Assembly (NCBI RefSeq): GCF_900102495.1 | Contig: NZ_FMVQ01000010.1 | Location: 1 to 64,000 of the forward strand | Direction: 5' to 3' | Source of the DNA: Nitrosospira sp. Nl5 | GTDB taxonomy: Bacteria > Pseudomonadota > Gammaproteobacteria > Burkholderiales > Nitrosomonadaceae | Length of the DNA stretch: 64,000 bases | Shown here: one piece after another, positions 56,174 to 64,000 of the stretch | Position numbering within the stretch: position 1 is the stretch's first letter | How the letters are laid out: each line of letters opens with the position of its first letter | Position numbers and translations under genes: made by a program | Notes under the pieces: generated by a model | The model's input: the letters and a program-made list of their open reading frames with translations, nothing else | Databases searched by the model: none | What the model was told of the DNA's origin: nothing

Positions 56174-58741
56174 TTACCAATCCTCCCGTACCGCACGTAT
56201 TGCATTGCCCGAGACCGCGCGGCGTCCCGCCGCGAGCGCGGCCATAGCGGCCGATGCTATCAACACCAGCGCTGCCGCCAGCAGCCCTTTCCATGGGAGA
56301 CTCAACTGCATGGTCCAGTGGAATGACTGGGGATTCACGATAAAGACAAGAATCAGGCTGATGCACCAGCCGAGCGTGAACCCGAGCACAGTTCCAAGCG
56401 TGGTCAGCAGACCGCCTTCCACCGCCAGCATACCGAGGATCTGGCGGCGTGTCATGCCGATATGGCGCAACATGCCGAATTCCTTGGTGCGGGCCAAGGC
56501 TTGCGCCGAGAAGCTGGCTGCCACCCCCAGCAATCCTATAATGACCGCAACGCCTTCCAGCAAGTAGGTTATCGCAAAGCTGCGGTCAAAAATTTTCAGG
56601 CTTAATGCGCGTATTTGACCGGGCTCGGAAAACTCGAGCACATTACCGAACGGCAAGCTCTTCATCGATTTCATCATCTGTTCGGGCGTCACTCCCTTTT
56701 GCAGCCAGAGCGCAGCATCGTTCACATGCCGATCGCCGGTCAACGCCTGATAATCCGCCAGTTGCATTTGTATCGCGCCGAATTGCCGCCCGTAGTCGCG
56801 CCACACGCCAGCGACAATGAAGCTTGGGGCGGGAACGGCTATTGGCAAGGTTACTTGCTTGCCTGGCGTATAACCATATAGATCAACCATCGCTTCAGAT
56901 ACCCAGATCACCATCGCATTCCTCGGAAGCAGGGCGGGGGCAATCGCGTCATCCGTCATCGGTAACGTATTGCCCGGATCACTCATGTCAATGGGACGCG
57001 CGATTAACGCGATGCTGGGACGGCTGGGATCGAGCATCAGTTGCGATGAGCGAGAAAAGTCCACGCGGGCGATACCGGGTACGCTCGCAAGCGCTTTCAT
57101 TTCATCCGGCGTGAGCCCGCGCGCATCTCCGCTCGTGGCTGTCCGCAAATACAAATCGGCCGGAAGGATGTGTTTCAGCCAATCGTCGACCGACACGCGA
57201 AAACTCGCAACCATGATCGCCATCGCCACCATCAAGGTAAAACTTGCCAGCACCCCACTCAAAGCGATGGCAGCCTGATTGGGAGCATTGGCCAGGCGTG
57301 CCAACGACAGCGTGGCGAGTATCGACGCGACAGTGCCGGGCTTGCGCTTGGCGGACGCGGGCGATAGGGCAGAGAAAATCAATGCTGAAAGACGTGGCAT
57401 GAGGACGATGCCGCCGGTCAGTAATTGCGCTATCGCGAGATAGCCGAAGATCGGCAAATCGAAAACCGGCGGTAGTTGAGTAAACAATATTCCCGATGCC
57501 AGGCAAAGCAAGCCGGGCCAGGGCGTGGCCAGTTTTGAGAGCGCGGCATCTTCGCTTCCGGATTTGAGTGCCGGGGCGGGATTAGCTGTCGCAGCTTCCC
57601 AGGCGGGAGCGGCGCTGCCCAGCAGCGTGATGCCCAGTCCCAGAATAAAAAAGAGGATGGCCGCCAGCGGGTCAAAACGCACTTCAGGTTTCACCGCAGT
57701 AAAGAAGCCGCCGCCGAGGTCTCCGCCGAAATAATGCAGAGCGGTAGCGGCGGTGACATAGCCAAGGGCAAGTCCGGCGAGCGAGCCGATGGCGCCGAGG
57801 ACTGCTCCCTCGAATAAAATTTGCTTCAGCAACTGCCCACGCGTTAATCCAAGCACCCGCAACAACGCGAATTGATGGCGGCGCCGGACGACCGATAGAG
57901 CTTGGGTCGACAATACCAGAAACGTACCGGTAAATAGAGCCACCATGGCGAGCATGTTCAGGTTGACGCGATAGGCGCGCGACATATTGGCGATACGCGC
58001 CTCCTGGTCGGCGGTTTCCGTAACCAAATATTGCCCGCGCTGCGCCAGTTCCTGTTCAAGTGCCGCTTTGAATGCGGCACGATCGCTGCCCGGCATCAAT
58101 TTCAATTCAATGCGCGACAGTTGGCCGATTCGCTGGAAGCGCCACTGGGTAGCGCCGACATCCATCACTCCGATACGTTGTCCGGCACGCGCTCGCCGCA
58201 GACTGCCTGCAATCCGCAGCGTAATAGTTTGCGTGCCGACGCGGAGTTGCAAGGGGTCGCCTTGCTTTACCCCCAACCACTCCATTGCGGCGGGAGAGAG
58301 GAAAATGGCATCGTCCCCTAGGATGTCGAATAGCTTGTCTTCAGCCGGAATCCCGATCAGGTCCGGTGCCATGACTGAAGCGCGAAATATATCCAACCCG
58401 AGAATTTTTAAGGTGGCATCTCTTCGCTCATGCAAATTGCCTGGAATGGCGACATCGAGTTCCAGTACCGGATTGGCAAGTTCAACATGATCATGCTGCG
58501 CCAGCATGGGATAAAGGGACTCGTCAAACGTCGCTCGCGGGCCACGCACTTCCAAGTCGGACTGGCCGGAAAGACTTCTGGCGGCGGCGGAAAATTCATT
58601 GAACGCGGCAGTGTTGATCAGATGAATTGTATACCCGAGCGCTACCCCGAGCGCGATGGCAATGATAGCCACGGCAGCCTGCACCAGATGCGCTTTCCAT
58701 TCGCCCAATAATAGCCAGCGGGACAGCATACCGCTCCTCAT
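56174..58741 (-). CDS. FtsX-type ABC transporter permease
   Basis: 855-residue large permease with two copies of the FtsX/MacB-type core. It has an N-terminal span (about 20-42), a large periplasmic domain, a first set of four spans with the conserved block FALLRVLGLTRGQLLKQIL near 290-310, a middle periplasmic domain and a second set with FGMLRHIGMTRRQILGMLAVEGG near the C-terminus. Layout matches YbbP-like exporters. Its start overlaps the ATPase gene by 4 bases. Together they probably extract lipids or lipoproteins from the membrane, with the AttH-like protein as receiver. Confidence 0.9.
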   Translation of the reverse strand: MRSGMLSRWLLLGEWKAHLVQAAVAIIAIALGVALGYTIHLINTAAFNEFSAAARSLSGQSDLEVRGPRATFDESLYPMLAQHDHVELANPVLELDVAIPGNLHERRDATLKILGLDIFRASVMAPDLIGIPAEDKLFDILGDDAIFLSPAAMEWLGVKQGDPLQLRVGTQTITLRIAGSLRRARAGQRIGVMDVGATQWRFQRIGQLSRIELKLMPGSDRAAFKAALEQELAQRGQYLVTETADQEARIANMSRAYRVNLNMLAMVALFTGTFLVLSTQALSVVRRRHQFALLRVLGLTRGQLLKQILFEGAVLGAIGSLAGLALGYVTAATALHYFGGDLGGGFFTAVKPEVRFDPLAAILFFILGLGITLLGSAAPAWEAATANPAPALKSGSEDAALSKLATPWPGLLCLASGILFTQLPPVFDLPIFGYLAIAQLLTGGIVLMPRLSALIFSALSPASAKRKPGTVASILATLSLARLANAPNQAAIALSGVLASFTLMVAMAIMVASFRVSVDDWLKHILPADLYLRTATSGDARGLTPDEMKALASVPGIARVDFSRSSQLMLDPSRPSIALIARPIDMSDPGNTLPMTDDAIAPALLPRNAMVIWVSEAMVDLYGYTPGKQVTLPIAVPAPSFIVAGVWRDYGRQFGAIQMQLADYQALTGDRHVNDAALWLQKGVTPEQMMKSMKSLPFGNVLEFSEPGQIRALSLKIFDRSFAITYLLEGVAVIIGLLGVAASFSAQALARTKEFGMLRHIGMTRRQILGMLAVEGGLLTTLGTVLGFTLGWCISLILVFIVNPQSFHWTMQLSLPWKGLLAAALVLIASAAMAALAAGRRAVSGNAIRAVREDW

Positions 58742-59433
58742 CTGCGTTGCAGCGAATTTGCCGGGTGTGCCGCATCCTCTGGACGGAGTCCATTTTTTGT
58801 CAGGACCAGTACCCTGTCCGCGGTCGCCGCAGCTGCATGGGAATGGGTGACGATAATGCCCGATGCGCCGTTCGCCTTGATTTCCCCGCGCATTAACATG
58901 AGGATATCATGTGCGGTATCTGGATCGAGGTTGCCGGTGGGTTCGTCGGCCAGGATCAATTTAGGGCAATGCACTAACGCCCTGGCGATCGCGACGCGCT
59001 GCAATTCGCCGCCCGACAGCTGGCGCGGGAAGTGCTGCGCCCTGCCGTGCAGGCCGACCGCGCCCAGCATTTGCTCAGTACGATCTTCAGTATGTTTCCG
59101 GGAGGCGCCGTTCAGCAGCAAAGGTAGGGCTATGTTCTGCCTCAGTGTCAGGTGCGGCAGGATATGAAACGCCTGGAAGACAAAGCCGAACTCTTTGCGT
59201 CGCAGCCGTGTTGCAGCATCGTCATCCAATGACGACATAGCAGTGCCGCCGATCAGTATCTCACCCGTATCTGGCGTATCCAAACCAGCGATCAGATTCA
59301 ACAATGTCGATTTGCCGACACCGGACTCGCCCATTACCGCCACATACTCGCCAGCACCCAGGGTGTAGGAAAGATCGGCCAGCACTTGCCGTCCGTTCAC
59401 ATACGATTTGTTAATACCGCGCAGTTCCAGCAT
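58738..59433 (-). CDS. ABC transporter ATP-binding protein (LolD/YbbA-like)
   Basis: 231-residue ATPase with Walker A GESGVGKST, the Q-loop FVFQAFHILPHL, signature LSGGELQRVAIARALVHCP and Walker B LILADEPTGNLD, typical of the LolD/MacB mechanotransmission group. First gene of an operon with the FtsX-type permease (4-base ATGA overlap) and the AttH-like protein. The C-terminus has an extra charged tail (GLRPEDAAHPANSLQRR). Confidence 0.93.
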   Translation of the reverse strand: MLELRGINKSYVNGRQVLADLSYTLGAGEYVAVMGESGVGKSTLLNLIAGLDTPDTGEILIGGTAMSSLDDDAATRLRRKEFGFVFQAFHILPHLTLRQNIALPLLLNGASRKHTEDRTEQMLGAVGLHGRAQHFPRQLSGGELQRVAIARALVHCPKLILADEPTGNLDPDTAHDILMLMRGEIKANGASGIIVTHSHAAAATADRVLVLTKNGLRPEDAAHPANSLQRR

Positions 59434-59889
59434 ATTGATTCAACTAGCGGCCGATGCGCAGAACAGCGCAACTGGCGGTAGAACCGGCAATAACGCGAAT
59501 TGCACGCAATCATCCAGAAGAAAAAGTCCTATTGTAACTGCGTTAAGGCTTAGCCGTTTGAGTATGGGGAGCACTCAGCATTACGATCGATGCAAACGGA
59601 ACGGATTCGACCGCATCGACCGGCGGGTGCAGAAATCCTTCCCTTTGTAATCAGGTTGGTTTATCTTGTTCTTAAGAGCTGCCAGAAGCACGATGATTTT
59701 TGCGGGGGCCCGCCCTGTTATCTGGCTGAATCCGCTGGTGGGAAAGGCTCGAACGAGGCATGGTACCGCGACATACAGATTTAGACTTGACTTGGTCACA
59801 CAGGCATCAAACGTAGTTCTATTATGAAACCGTGCTGTCCAGCTGCATGCTAATGGACCGCGCAACATAAACATCGGGAGGAAACAGTC
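59434..59889. other. Intergenic region, transporter operon / HPF-CSD gene
   Basis: A 456-base divergent gap. It should contain promoters for both sides. A minus-strand opening runs through it, but it is mostly antisense to the HPF-CSD gene and looks spurious. I see no conserved RNA or strong repeat. Confidence 0.4.
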
Positions 59890-60450
59890 ATGAAATCCCT
59901 GCTGCAAATCACTACACGCGATGTTCCTCATTCTGAAGCACTGGAAAGCCACATTCGCCAGAAAGCTGAAAAGCTGGAAACGTTCTATCCGAATATCATG
60001 GGATGCCGGGTGGTGGTCGAGATTCCCCACAAGCACAAGCACCAAGGCCGTGCGTTCAATGTGCGTCTCGACATTACCGTGCCTGGCAACGAACTGGTGG
60101 TTAACCGTGAGGCGGATGAGGATGTATATGTCGCGCTGCGCGACGCATTTAACGCCGCCAAGCGACAGCTCGAAGACTACGGCCGCCGCCAGCGTGGCGA
60201 GATCAAGACGCACGCGCCGATATTGCGCGGCAGAGTGACGCGCGTGATTGCCGAGGAAAGTTATGGCTTCATCGAGACGCCCGACGGGCAGGAACTATAC
60301 TTTCATCGCGATAATCTCGCGGAGAATAATTTTGACAAATTGGCAGCAGGCAGCGAGGTGCGGTTTCTCGAGGATATCGGCAGCGAGGGCCTTCAGGCAA
60401 AACGTGTGAGTACCGGAAAACGTCACGCTGCAGGAGGAGGGTCAGAATAA
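59890..60450 (+). CDS. Ribosome-hibernation factor fused to a cold-shock domain
   Basis: 186 residues. The N-terminal part (about 1-105) is a ribosome-associated inhibitor/HPF (S30AE) domain: PHSEALESHIRQKAEKLETF, RVVVEIPHKHKHQG and DEDVYVALRDAFNAAKRQLEDY. Residues about 112-178 are a cold-shock OB domain with RGRVTRVIAEESYGFIETPDGQ and YFHRDNL, the RNP-like motifs. The ATG at 59890 has GGGAGGA. The protein probably binds the 30S subunit and RNA under stress, and is distinct from long HPF, whose C-terminal domain dimerises ribosomes. Confidence 0.9.
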   Translation: MKSLLQITTRDVPHSEALESHIRQKAEKLETFYPNIMGCRVVVEIPHKHKHQGRAFNVRLDITVPGNELVVNREADEDVYVALRDAFNAAKRQLEDYGRRQRGEIKTHAPILRGRVTRVIAEESYGFIETPDGQELYFHRDNLAENNFDKLAAGSEVRFLEDIGSEGLQAKRVSTGKRHAAGGGSE

Positions 60451-60789
60451 GCAACGGCAGATTCAGATTTCTGCTCCATTCCGACTTTCCATTTTCGCCC
60501 CTATAAGGCGAACGGGGATTCTTGCGGTACATGCTGCGGGATTTGCGACGCGGGAGTGGAGGCAGCGCGGGGAACCGGCACGAGCAAAAGCGGGATCGAG
60601 CACCGGTTTTCGATTTGCCGGATATGTTCGGGGAAAACGCTGCAACGCCTTTTGCCCGCCCGGTGAGCGATGGAAGGCATGCAGTATCGGGGAGGATGGA
60701 GGTCGGGAGAAGGTGAATCTCTCCCTTCCGCAGCCTCGATCTCTATGCCGAATGGTCAGCATGAGGTTTACGAATAACGATGGTCTTTC
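60451..60789. other. Intergenic region, HPF-CSD gene / pncA
   Basis: A 339-base gap between two plus-strand genes. A 6-bp inverted repeat, gggaga (60705-60710) and tctccc (60720-60725), lies near the pncA side. No convincing small gene. Confidence 0.4.
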
Positions 60790-61374
60790 ATGATAGTCAC
60801 ACTTGATTCCGGTGATGCTCTGATTCTCGTCGATGTGCAGAACGATTTTTTGCCGGGCGGCAGCCTTGCCGTGCCTATGGGTAACGAAGTTATTCCGATA
60901 CTCAATCGTTACATCTCACTCTTCCATGCTCATGGTCTGGGGATTTTCGCTACCCGCGATTGGCATCCCCCGGACCACTCTTCTTTTCTGGAACAAGGAG
61001 GCGCGTGGCCCCCACACTGTATTGCAGCAACACCAGGGGCAGCCTTCCCCGCCAGTCTTGAATTTCCTTGCGATACCCAAATTATTTCAAAAGCGACGAA
61101 TAGGGGGAAAGATGCCTACTCCGGCTTTGACGATACCCAGCTTGAACCCTTGCTGAAGTGGTCCGGCATTGGTCGTGTATTTATCGGTGGGCTCGCGACG
61201 GAGTACTGCGTGCTGAATACCGTAAAGGATGCCTTGGAGTATCGTTATGTGACGTTTGTACTCGAGGATGCCGTCCGTGCGATGAATATAAGCACAGATG
61301 ATGGCAGGCAAGCGCTGGAAGAAATGACGCGTCTTGGTGCGATTCCCATCCGCTTCGAATCGCTCGCAGCATGA
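60790..61374 (+). CDS. pncA: Nicotinamidase
   Basis: Hydrolyses nicotinamide to nicotinate for NAD salvage. The 194-residue protein has the catalytic triad expected of PncA: Asp15 in LVDVQNDF, Lys101 in IISKAT and the nucleophile Cys140 in LATEYCV. The metal site is DWHPPDH (Asp57, His59, His63). Its end overlaps pncB by 4 bases (ATGA), so the pair encodes successive steps. Confidence 0.95.
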   Translation: MIVTLDSGDALILVDVQNDFLPGGSLAVPMGNEVIPILNRYISLFHAHGLGIFATRDWHPPDHSSFLEQGGAWPPHCIAATPGAAFPASLEFPCDTQIISKATNRGKDAYSGFDDTQLEPLLKWSGIGRVFIGGLATEYCVLNTVKDALEYRYVTFVLEDAVRAMNISTDDGRQALEEMTRLGAIPIRFESLAA

Positions 61375-62708
61375 ATCCGCTTTCCAGTCCTCTACTGACT
61401 GATCATTATCAGCTTACAATGTTGCAGAGCTACATCGAGCAAGGTATGGAAGAGCGCGCAGTGTTTGAATTCTTCGTCCGCAAGCTGCCACCTGGACGAA
61501 ATTTCATGGTTGCGGCCGGGCTGGAACAAGCTCTTGATTTCCTCGAAAAGCTGGAATTTTCGGCGGAAGAATTGGCTTGGCTCGCCCTGCGTTTCCGCCC
61601 TTCGCTTATCACGTACCTTGAGCAGTTTCGTTTTCATGGCGACGTTCATGCCATGCCGGAAGGAACCATATTTTTTCCGGATCAGCCTATCCTGCGGATA
61701 ACGGCAGCGCTGCCCCAAGCCCAACTGGTCGAATCGCGGATCATGAATCTGCTGCATTTCGAAACATTAGTTGCCTCCAAGGCTGCTCGCTTCGTAATGG
61801 TGGCGCCGGGTAAATTGCTGGTGGATTTCGGCATGCGCCGTGCACACGGGGCGGAAGCGGCGCTACTTGCGGCGCGGGCGAGCTATCTGGCGGGATTCTC
61901 CGGCACCGCCACTGTTTTGGCCGGTGCGCTATATGGCATCCCATTGTTTGGCACGATGGCGCATTCCTACATCCAGGCGCACCAAGATGAAGCCACCGCC
62001 TTTGAGCATTTCGCACGCTGCTATCCGGATAATGCAGTTTTGCTGATTGACACCTATGATACGGAAGCCGCCGCAGCCAGGATTGTCGCTTTGAACCGAA
62101 AACTTTATGCGGGTGGTATCAGCGTCGAAGGCGTACGGCTGGATAGCGGCGATCTTGGAGCACATGCGCTGCGCGTGCGCCAGATACTCGATGAAGGCGG
62201 CCTGGAAAAGACGACTATTTTTGCTAGCGGCAACCTGGATGAATACCGGCTGCATGCGTTGTTGTCGTCCGCTGCCCCCATAGACGGCTTTGGCGTGGGC
62301 ACTGCTCTGGATGTGTCGAGCGATGCGCCCTCGCTGGATTGTGCCTACAAGCTGCAGGAGTATGGCGGCAAGCCACGCCGTAAACGCTCGGAGGGCAAGG
62401 CTACCTGGCCGGGGAAAAAACAGGTATACCGCAGCTATGGCGTTAATGGCCGCATGTCTGGCGATATTGTGGCGCTGGAGGAAAATGATTCTCATGACGG
62501 TCAGCCGCTCCTCATCCAGGTCATGCAGGACGGCCGGCGTATCCAGACGGACGTCACGCTGGATCAAACGCGCCAACGGACATTGGCGGAATATGCACGC
62601 CTGCCGGAACCAATGACCACTCTTGAGACCGCCCCAGCTTATCCAGTAGTAATTTCCGCGGCATTGCAGGCGTTGGCTAGCCAACTGGATGCTGGACACG
62701 CCGCTTGA
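61371..62708 (+). CDS. pncB: Nicotinate phosphoribosyltransferase
   Basis: Makes nicotinate mononucleotide from nicotinate and PRPP. The 445-residue protein has LLTDHYQLTMLQSYIEQGM at the N-terminus, FEFFVRKLPPGRNFMVAAG, DFGMRRAHGAEAALLAARA containing the phosphorylatable His, GTMAHSYIQAH, LIDTYDTEAA and GVRLDSGDLGA. It belongs to the shorter, nadD-associated class rather than E. coli-length PncB alone. Coupled to pncA. Confidence 0.95.
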   Translation: MNPLSSPLLTDHYQLTMLQSYIEQGMEERAVFEFFVRKLPPGRNFMVAAGLEQALDFLEKLEFSAEELAWLALRFRPSLITYLEQFRFHGDVHAMPEGTIFFPDQPILRITAALPQAQLVESRIMNLLHFETLVASKAARFVMVAPGKLLVDFGMRRAHGAEAALLAARASYLAGFSGTATVLAGALYGIPLFGTMAHSYIQAHQDEATAFEHFARCYPDNAVLLIDTYDTEAAAARIVALNRKLYAGGISVEGVRLDSGDLGAHALRVRQILDEGGLEKTTIFASGNLDEYRLHALLSSAAPIDGFGVGTALDVSSDAPSLDCAYKLQEYGGKPRRKRSEGKATWPGKKQVYRSYGVNGRMSGDIVALEENDSHDGQPLLIQVMQDGRRIQTDVTLDQTRQRTLAEYARLPEPMTTLETAPAYPVVISAALQALASQLDAGHAA

Positions 62709-62935
62709 TCCGGAGAAATAAAAACTGTGCTTGTTTCCGTTATGATTGCAGTACCGAAACTGATTGCCTCCGATTCCGGTGTACACGCTCCGCCATTTGC
62801 GTTTTTCCCGCCCGCGTACGTAGCTGGAATGTCGACGCTTGTTGATGGTTCGGCCCTATTGAATGTGAACATTTTCAGGATATAAAATATTTTCAACAAT
62901 TTGAAGGACGTGAAAAAGAAAGAGCGAAAGGAGAG

Positions 62936-63166
62936 ATGATGCGACATTTAAGTGCGATTAAGTGTTCGATTAAAGATCGAAATGCCCGATTTGTGGCGTT
63001 CGGGGTTGCCCTTATCGTCGGCTCCTGCCTTCTGGCAATTAATCAGGGAATCCCGTTTCTCCTTGGAGAACCGATGACGCCGGGACGCTGGATTTCGGCT
63101 TTTGTCACCCCCATCGTTCCGTTCTTTGTTAGCTGTCACGGCCAGGGAATGAAGAAAGCGGACTAG
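62936..63166 (+). CDS. nrtS: NrtS-like small membrane protein (nitrate/nitrite transport)
   Basis: 76 residues with two membrane spans (about 18-40 and 48-66) and the pattern FGVALIVGSCLLAINQG and APxVPFFVSCHG-type end (FVTPIVPFFVSCHG) seen in the NrtS nitrate/nitrite transporter family. It follows AGGAGAG at a good distance, with two adjacent ATGs. NrtS was described in cyanobacteria as a bispecific nitrate/nitrite transporter made of small subunits; in a nitrifier-like genome, nitrite movement would make sense. Identity rests on sequence pattern alone. Confidence 0.6.
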   Translation: MMRHLSAIKCSIKDRNARFVAFGVALIVGSCLLAINQGIPFLLGEPMTPGRWISAFVTPIVPFFVSCHGQGMKKAD

Positions 63167-63396
63167 TAATGCGCTTTGCAATTGGTTGGACTAATAAAAG
63201 CGATGGATTGTTGTGTCAGGCTAAGTGTAAACACAGCGATAGTTGAATCTATCGCGAGGATGTGCAACAACGCCTGACGCGAAAAGCCACGTTTTTAGGT
63301 TCAATCAATTGCGAAGCACACCACTAAGTTCTTGTTTTTTTCTTATCGGGAGCGCAACTGATAGTTGATCGACGTCATTTGATTATTGGCCCCCAC

Positions 63397-63897
63397 CTAT
63401 TCGTAACGTAGAAATTCTTCTGCCAAGGAGTCGGCGCCATAACGCCTGATCAGTACTTCGATCTCCGCAAGCAAGGCGTCGTCCTCGTCATCTTCTAAAA
63501 CGCCGTCACCGACCAGCTTGGCAGGCAAGCCGCCGGCAATGGCGTTTTTTACCGTCTCAAGAGTGGGTGGATTTTCCCGGTTCTCGTCATTGATTACAGC
63601 ATCAATTACCCGGGAAAGCGGCTCGCTGGCCATATGCTGCGCAAAGTCAATGGCGACGGCATCTTCGCCAAACTCATCAATCAGCGCCTCCAGTTCATCA
63701 AGCAGTGATGCGTCGATATCAAAGTGGTGCAGGTGCTCCGTCTCGCTGAGTGCGGAAGGTAGCAGGCCAGTGATAAAACTACGTACCGTAGCAAGCGTTA
63801 CAGGTTGTTCGGCATCCGGGTCATTGACCTGGCTTTCTATCAGTGCAGACAAGTTTGGACTGACGCGTGTGGCGATATCAACAGGATTCCGGATCAT
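63397..63897 (-). CDS. Acidic protein with two internal repeats
   Basis: 166 residues, acidic and probably all helical, not recognised. Two halves align: residues 18-87 (VNDPDAEQPVTLATVRSFIT, LLDELEALIDEFGEDAV) and 95-165 (INDENRENPPTLETVKNAIA, LLAEIEVLIRRYGADSL). The shared pattern is P-x-TL-x-TV, then a G-LP turn, then a helix ending in a Tyr/Phe-Gly-x-D. Such duplication suggests a pseudo-dimeric helical bundle. No signal or membrane span. A weak ribosome site precedes the ATG at 63897. Confidence 0.65.
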   Translation of the reverse strand: MIRNPVDIATRVSPNLSALIESQVNDPDAEQPVTLATVRSFITGLLPSALSETEHLHHFDIDASLLDELEALIDEFGEDAVAIDFAQHMASEPLSRVIDAVINDENRENPPTLETVKNAIAGGLPAKLVGDGVLEDDEDDALLAEIEVLIRRYGADSLAEEFLRYE

Positions 63898-64000
63898 GGC
63901 CTTATCCTCATATGAAATGCTCTGGTAGCGCTGGTCGGTATAGGAAGCTCGCGCTCGTTAACGAATCGCATTCATTGCAATGCTACATCTGGTTTCTTCA

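Noticed and set aside
59581-60213. A 210-codon minus-strand frame across the start of the HPF-CSD gene
   Set aside because: Mostly antisense to the S30AE domain; no start signal.
61929-62786. A 285-codon minus-strand frame antisense to pncB
   Set aside because: PncB carries all its motifs over this span; the antisense product has none and no ribosome site.

Overview
The window looks like chromosomal DNA of a betaproteobacterium, most likely Nitrosomonadaceae of the Nitrosospira type. The assignment rests on gene content and protein character (TCA and methylcitrate genes, PanBC, PcnB-FolK-deoxynucleoside kinase run, EttA, RecG, an NrtS-like protein); no rRNA or amo/hao gene is present to prove it. 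Coding density is high. I saw no tRNA, rRNA, CRISPR array, intact transposase, integrase or phage gene.

Positions 244-15101 (minus strand) hold one long central-metabolism cluster, read sdhC-sdhD-sdhA-zwf-glgP-sdhB-sdhE-gltA-sucA-sucB-lpdA. It supplies succinate dehydrogenase, citrate synthase and all three subunits of 2-oxoglutarate dehydrogenase, so an oxidative TCA arm is encoded. zwf and glgP sit inside the sdh genes and separate sdhA from sdhB. Divergently, 15493-18573 carries mdh, prpB and prpC. prpD (22690) and acnA (27563) lie further along, with a ChaB-like gene, an ACP/acyl-AMP-ligase/acyltransferase fusion, a lipase/membrane-protein pair and an SDR with a substituted catalytic Tyr between them. 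A Crp/Fnr regulator faces acnA across a strong hairpin.

Positions 31285-32229 are a gene-poor stretch with a hairpin-forming, MITE-like palindrome and a possible small TTG-started ORF. A Cys-rich, Trp/Gly-rich lipoprotein follows. Positions 32924-40474 (minus strand) hold cofactor and nucleic-acid genes: panC, panB, a deoxynucleoside kinase, folK, pcnB, an orphan ABC ATPase and recG. Then come ridA (minus), murA and a PerM-type permease (plus), an exported FGE-fold protein and a retropepsin-like protease (minus), an FAD monooxygenase, a small exported protein, ettA, a lipoprotein and a YfcG-type GST.

Positions 50769-52829 carry a minus-strand three-gene unit of unrecognised proteins sharing a short sequence module. 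This is the best candidate in the window for an undescribed system. After it come djlA, an exported HExxH protein, an ABC exporter operon (LolD-like ATPase, FtsX-type permease, AttH/CrtC lipocalin-like protein), a ribosome-hibernation/cold-shock fusion, pncA-pncB for NAD salvage, an NrtS-like small membrane protein, and an acidic protein made of two repeats.
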